Shown: positions 62,247-64,000 of the stretch, piece by piece
Numbering within the stretch: the first letter of the stretch is position 1
Layout: each line of letters opens with the position of its first letter
Assembly (NCBI GenBank): GCA_006226545.1
Contig: SBGR01000038.1
Location: forward strand, 1 to 64,000
Direction of reading: 5' to 3'
DNA: 64,000 bases
Source of the DNA: Bacteroidota bacterium
GTDB taxonomy: Bacteria; Bacteroidota; Bacteroidia; UBA8524
Notes under the pieces: generated by a model
Told to the model about the DNA's origin: nothing
The model's database searches: none
Seen by the model: only the letters and a program-made list of their open reading frames with translations
Made by a program: the position numbers and the translations under genes

Positions 62247-64000
62247 TTGACAGAACAAAACAACAACCTAACAGAACAACCAGAAGTTGAAAACACAACG
62301 GCTGCAGTTGTAGAGGGAGCAAAAGAAACTAAGAAGAAAAAATCTTCTTCTGCTTCTTCACAAATCGAACCTCCTGCGTTCGATTGGTCTATGGACGACC
62401 AAGGTTTCGGTAACTACACCGAAAACGAAAAAACTGAACTCGCTAAACTCTACGAGGGTACCCTCAGCGAGATCACAGAGAACGAACTTGTTAAAGGTAC
62501 TGTAGTATCTATCACAGACAAAGACGTAGTTCTTAACATCGGATTTAAATCCGACGGCCTTATCCCACGCACTGAATTCCGCGACATGCCGGAAATGAAA
62601 ATCGGTAGCGAGGTTGAGGTTATGATCGAGTCTAAAGAAGACAAAAACGGTCAGTTAGTTCTTTCACGCAAAAAAGCGATCTCTGAAAGAGCTTGGGAAA
62701 ACATTGTGGAGGCTAACGAAAACGACACTATCGTGGAAGGTTACGTGAAGTCCAGAACCAAAGGCGGTCTCGTAGTAGACGTTATGGGTATGGATGCCTT
62801 CTTGCCTGGTTCACAAATTGACATTAAGCCAATTCGTGATTACGACGTTTACGTTGGACAAACCATGCAATTTAAAGTGGTTAAAATCAACCAAGTTTTC
62901 AAAAACGTGGTGATTTCACACAAAGCGCTTATCGAAGACGATATCGAAGCTCAGAAATCAGACATCCTCTCCAAATTGGAGAAAGGTCAAGTATTGGAAG
63001 GTGTTGTGAAAAACATGACTTCTTTCGGTGTGTTTATCGACCTTGGTGGACTCGACGGTTTGCTTCACATTACCGATATCTCTTGGGGACGTATCAACCA
63101 TCCAGAAGAAGTATTGCAGCTTGATCAAAAGATCAACGTTGTTGTGCTTGACTTCGACGATGACAAAAAACGTATCTCTCTCGGCTTGAAACAGCTTCAA
63201 TCTCATCCTTGGGATAGCTTGCCAGCCGGTATCGAAGTAGGTGCTAAAGTAAAAGGTAAAATCGTTACTGTTGCTGATTACGGTGCCTTCTTGGAAATCG
63301 CTCCAGGTGTTGAAGGTTTGATCCACGTTTCTGAAATGAGCTGGTCACAGCACTTGAGAAACCCTCAAGATTTCATGAAAGTAGGAGACGAAATCGAAGC
63401 AGTTATCTTGACTTTGGATGCTGATGAGCGTAAAATGTCTTTGGGCATTAAACAACTTTATCCAGATCCATGGGTTAGCATCGAAGAGAAATACGGTGTT
63501 GGAACTCGCCATACAGGTGTTGTTCGTAACCTTACCAACTACGGTCTATTCGTAGAATTGGAAGAAGGAGTTGATGGTTTGGTTCACGTTTCTGACTTGA
63601 GCTGGAGCAAAAAAATCAAACACCCTTCTGAATTCGTGAAGAAAGACCAAGAATTGGAAGTATTGGTTCTTGAAGTAGACAAAGAAAACCGTCGTTTGAG
63701 CTTAGGCCACAAACAATTGGAAGAAAACCCTTGGGATACTTTCGAAGACCTCTTCCCGGTTGACTCTGAGCATGAAGGAACTGTATTGAAAATTGCTGAT
63801 AAAGGAGCTACTGTTGCGCTTCCTTACGGTGTTGAAGGTTATGCCCCAACTCGTCAGTTGAAGAAAGAAGACGGAAGCAACGCGAAAGAAGACGAAGTAC
63901 TTGCTTTCCGTGTAATCGAATTCAGCAAAGAAAACAGAAGAATCACTGTTTCTCATACAGCAGTTTGGAAAGAAGACGAGCGCGTTTCTGCTAAAGAAGC
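62247..64000 (+). CDS. rpsA: 30S ribosomal protein S1 (partial, 3' end beyond window)
   Basis: S1 binds mRNA on the small ribosomal subunit. The TTG start at 62247 is set by the strong Shine-Dalgarno; the frame then runs open to the window edge (about 584 residues visible). An acidic, Lys/Ser-rich N-terminal extension (residues 1-60) precedes six S1 repeats, each about 85 residues, beginning near ENELVKGTVVSI, DTIVEGYVKSR, GQVLEGVVKNMTSFGVF, GAKVKGKIVTVADYGAF, GTRHTGVVRNLTNYGLF and DSEHEGTVLKIADKGAT. The last repeat is partly degenerate. The gene is cut by the window, not truncated biologically as far as can be seen. Confidence 0.95.
   Translation, partial: MTEQNNNLTEQPEVENTTAAVVEGAKETKKKKSSSASSQIEPPAFDWSMDDQGFGNYTENEKTELAKLYEGTLSEITENELVKGTVVSITDKDVVLNIGFKSDGLIPRTEFRDMPEMKIGSEVEVMIESKEDKNGQLVLSRKKAISERAWENIVEANENDTIVEGYVKSRTKGGLVVDVMGMDAFLPGSQIDIKPIRDYDVYVGQTMQFKVVKINQVFKNVVISHKALIEDDIEAQKSDILSKLEKGQVLEGVVKNMTSFGVFIDLGGLDGLLHITDISWGRINHPEEVLQLDQKINVVVLDFDDDKKRISLGLKQLQSHPWDSLPAGIEVGAKVKGKIVTVADYGAFLEIAPGVEGLIHVSEMSWSQHLRNPQDFMKVGDEIEAVILTLDADERKMSLGIKQLYPDPWVSIEEKYGVGTRHTGVVRNLTNYGLFVELEEGVDGLVHVSDLSWSKKIKHPSEFVKKDQELEVLVLEVDKENRRLSLGHKQLEENPWDTFEDLFPVDSEHEGTVLKIADKGATVALPYGVEGYAPTRQLKKEDGSNAKEDEVLAFRVIEFSKENRRITVSHTAVWKEDERVSAKE

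Overview
The window looks like a chromosomal segment of a free-living member of the Bacteroidota, probably of the flavobacterial/cryomorph/chitinophage type. The evidence is a type IX secretion (T9SS) type A C-terminal sorting domain, a CHU_C/gliding-motility C-terminal domain, a PID-CTERM protein, MnmD, a DUF6913 protein, kynureninase, and promoters of the Bacteroidota primary-sigma type (TTG or TTTG, about 19 bases, then TAnnTTTG or TAnnTTCG). I see no insertion sequence, phage, integrase, CRISPR array or rRNA. There is one tRNA, tRNA-Lys(UUU). Most sequence is coding; only 16071-16396 is a gene-free stretch over 300 bases.

Layout. 1-12.7 kb: lysine/peptidoglycan precursor synthesis (dapA), ligA, an MpaB/Lcp-type oxygenase-like protein, a sirtuin lacking the zinc-ribbon cysteines, four tandem paralogous lipoproteins with polytopic C-termini, argS, a thioredoxin-like protein and a large GNAT protein. 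12.7-16.1 kb: tRNA-Lys, then two duplicated secreted proteins translationally coupled to a PEGA-like/helix/FGE-domain protein. 16.4-22.8 kb: a three-gene operon (giant heptad-repeat coiled coil, membrane-hairpin helical protein, lidless Hsp70) with a divergent membrane-anchored J-like protein that lacks HPD. This is the best candidate here for an undescribed system. 22.8-24.3 kb: an ECF sigma factor with a zinc-finger anti-sigma factor, and a PID-CTERM peptide. 24.3-34 kb: an ATE-like transferase, a periplasmic VWA protein, SRPBCC/GyrI, mnmD, three oxidoreductases and gltX. 34-41 kb: a CHU_C protein, cupin, GNAT, kynU and pepD. 41-45.4 kb: an operon of SDR epimerase, photolyase and MscS, divergent from a CarH-type B12 photoreceptor regulator. 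45.4-54 kb: a fused oligopeptide ABC ATPase, a T9SS cargo with a degenerate gingipain-like fold, a DEAD-box helicase with a YbjN-like partner, a lipoprotein and cmk. 54-62 kb: two roughly 1,215-residue TraB/GumN (Tiki-like) proteins flanking a methyltransferase. 62.2 kb to the end: rpsA, cut by the window edge.

How genes work together. Several clusters show coupled 1-16 base overlaps: dapA/DUF6913, Hsp70/membrane protein, sigma/anti-sigma, gltX/HI0933, kynU/GNAT/cupin and photolyase/epimerase. At three or more convergent junctions the two stop codons share the same four bases. Many start codons lie only 4-10 bases after a -7 box, so leaderless or nearly leaderless mRNAs appear common, whereas rpsA has a strong AAAGGAGG in front of a TTG start. 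A heptamer, TTAGCGA/TCGCTAA, is scattered across the window far more often than chance by a hand count.
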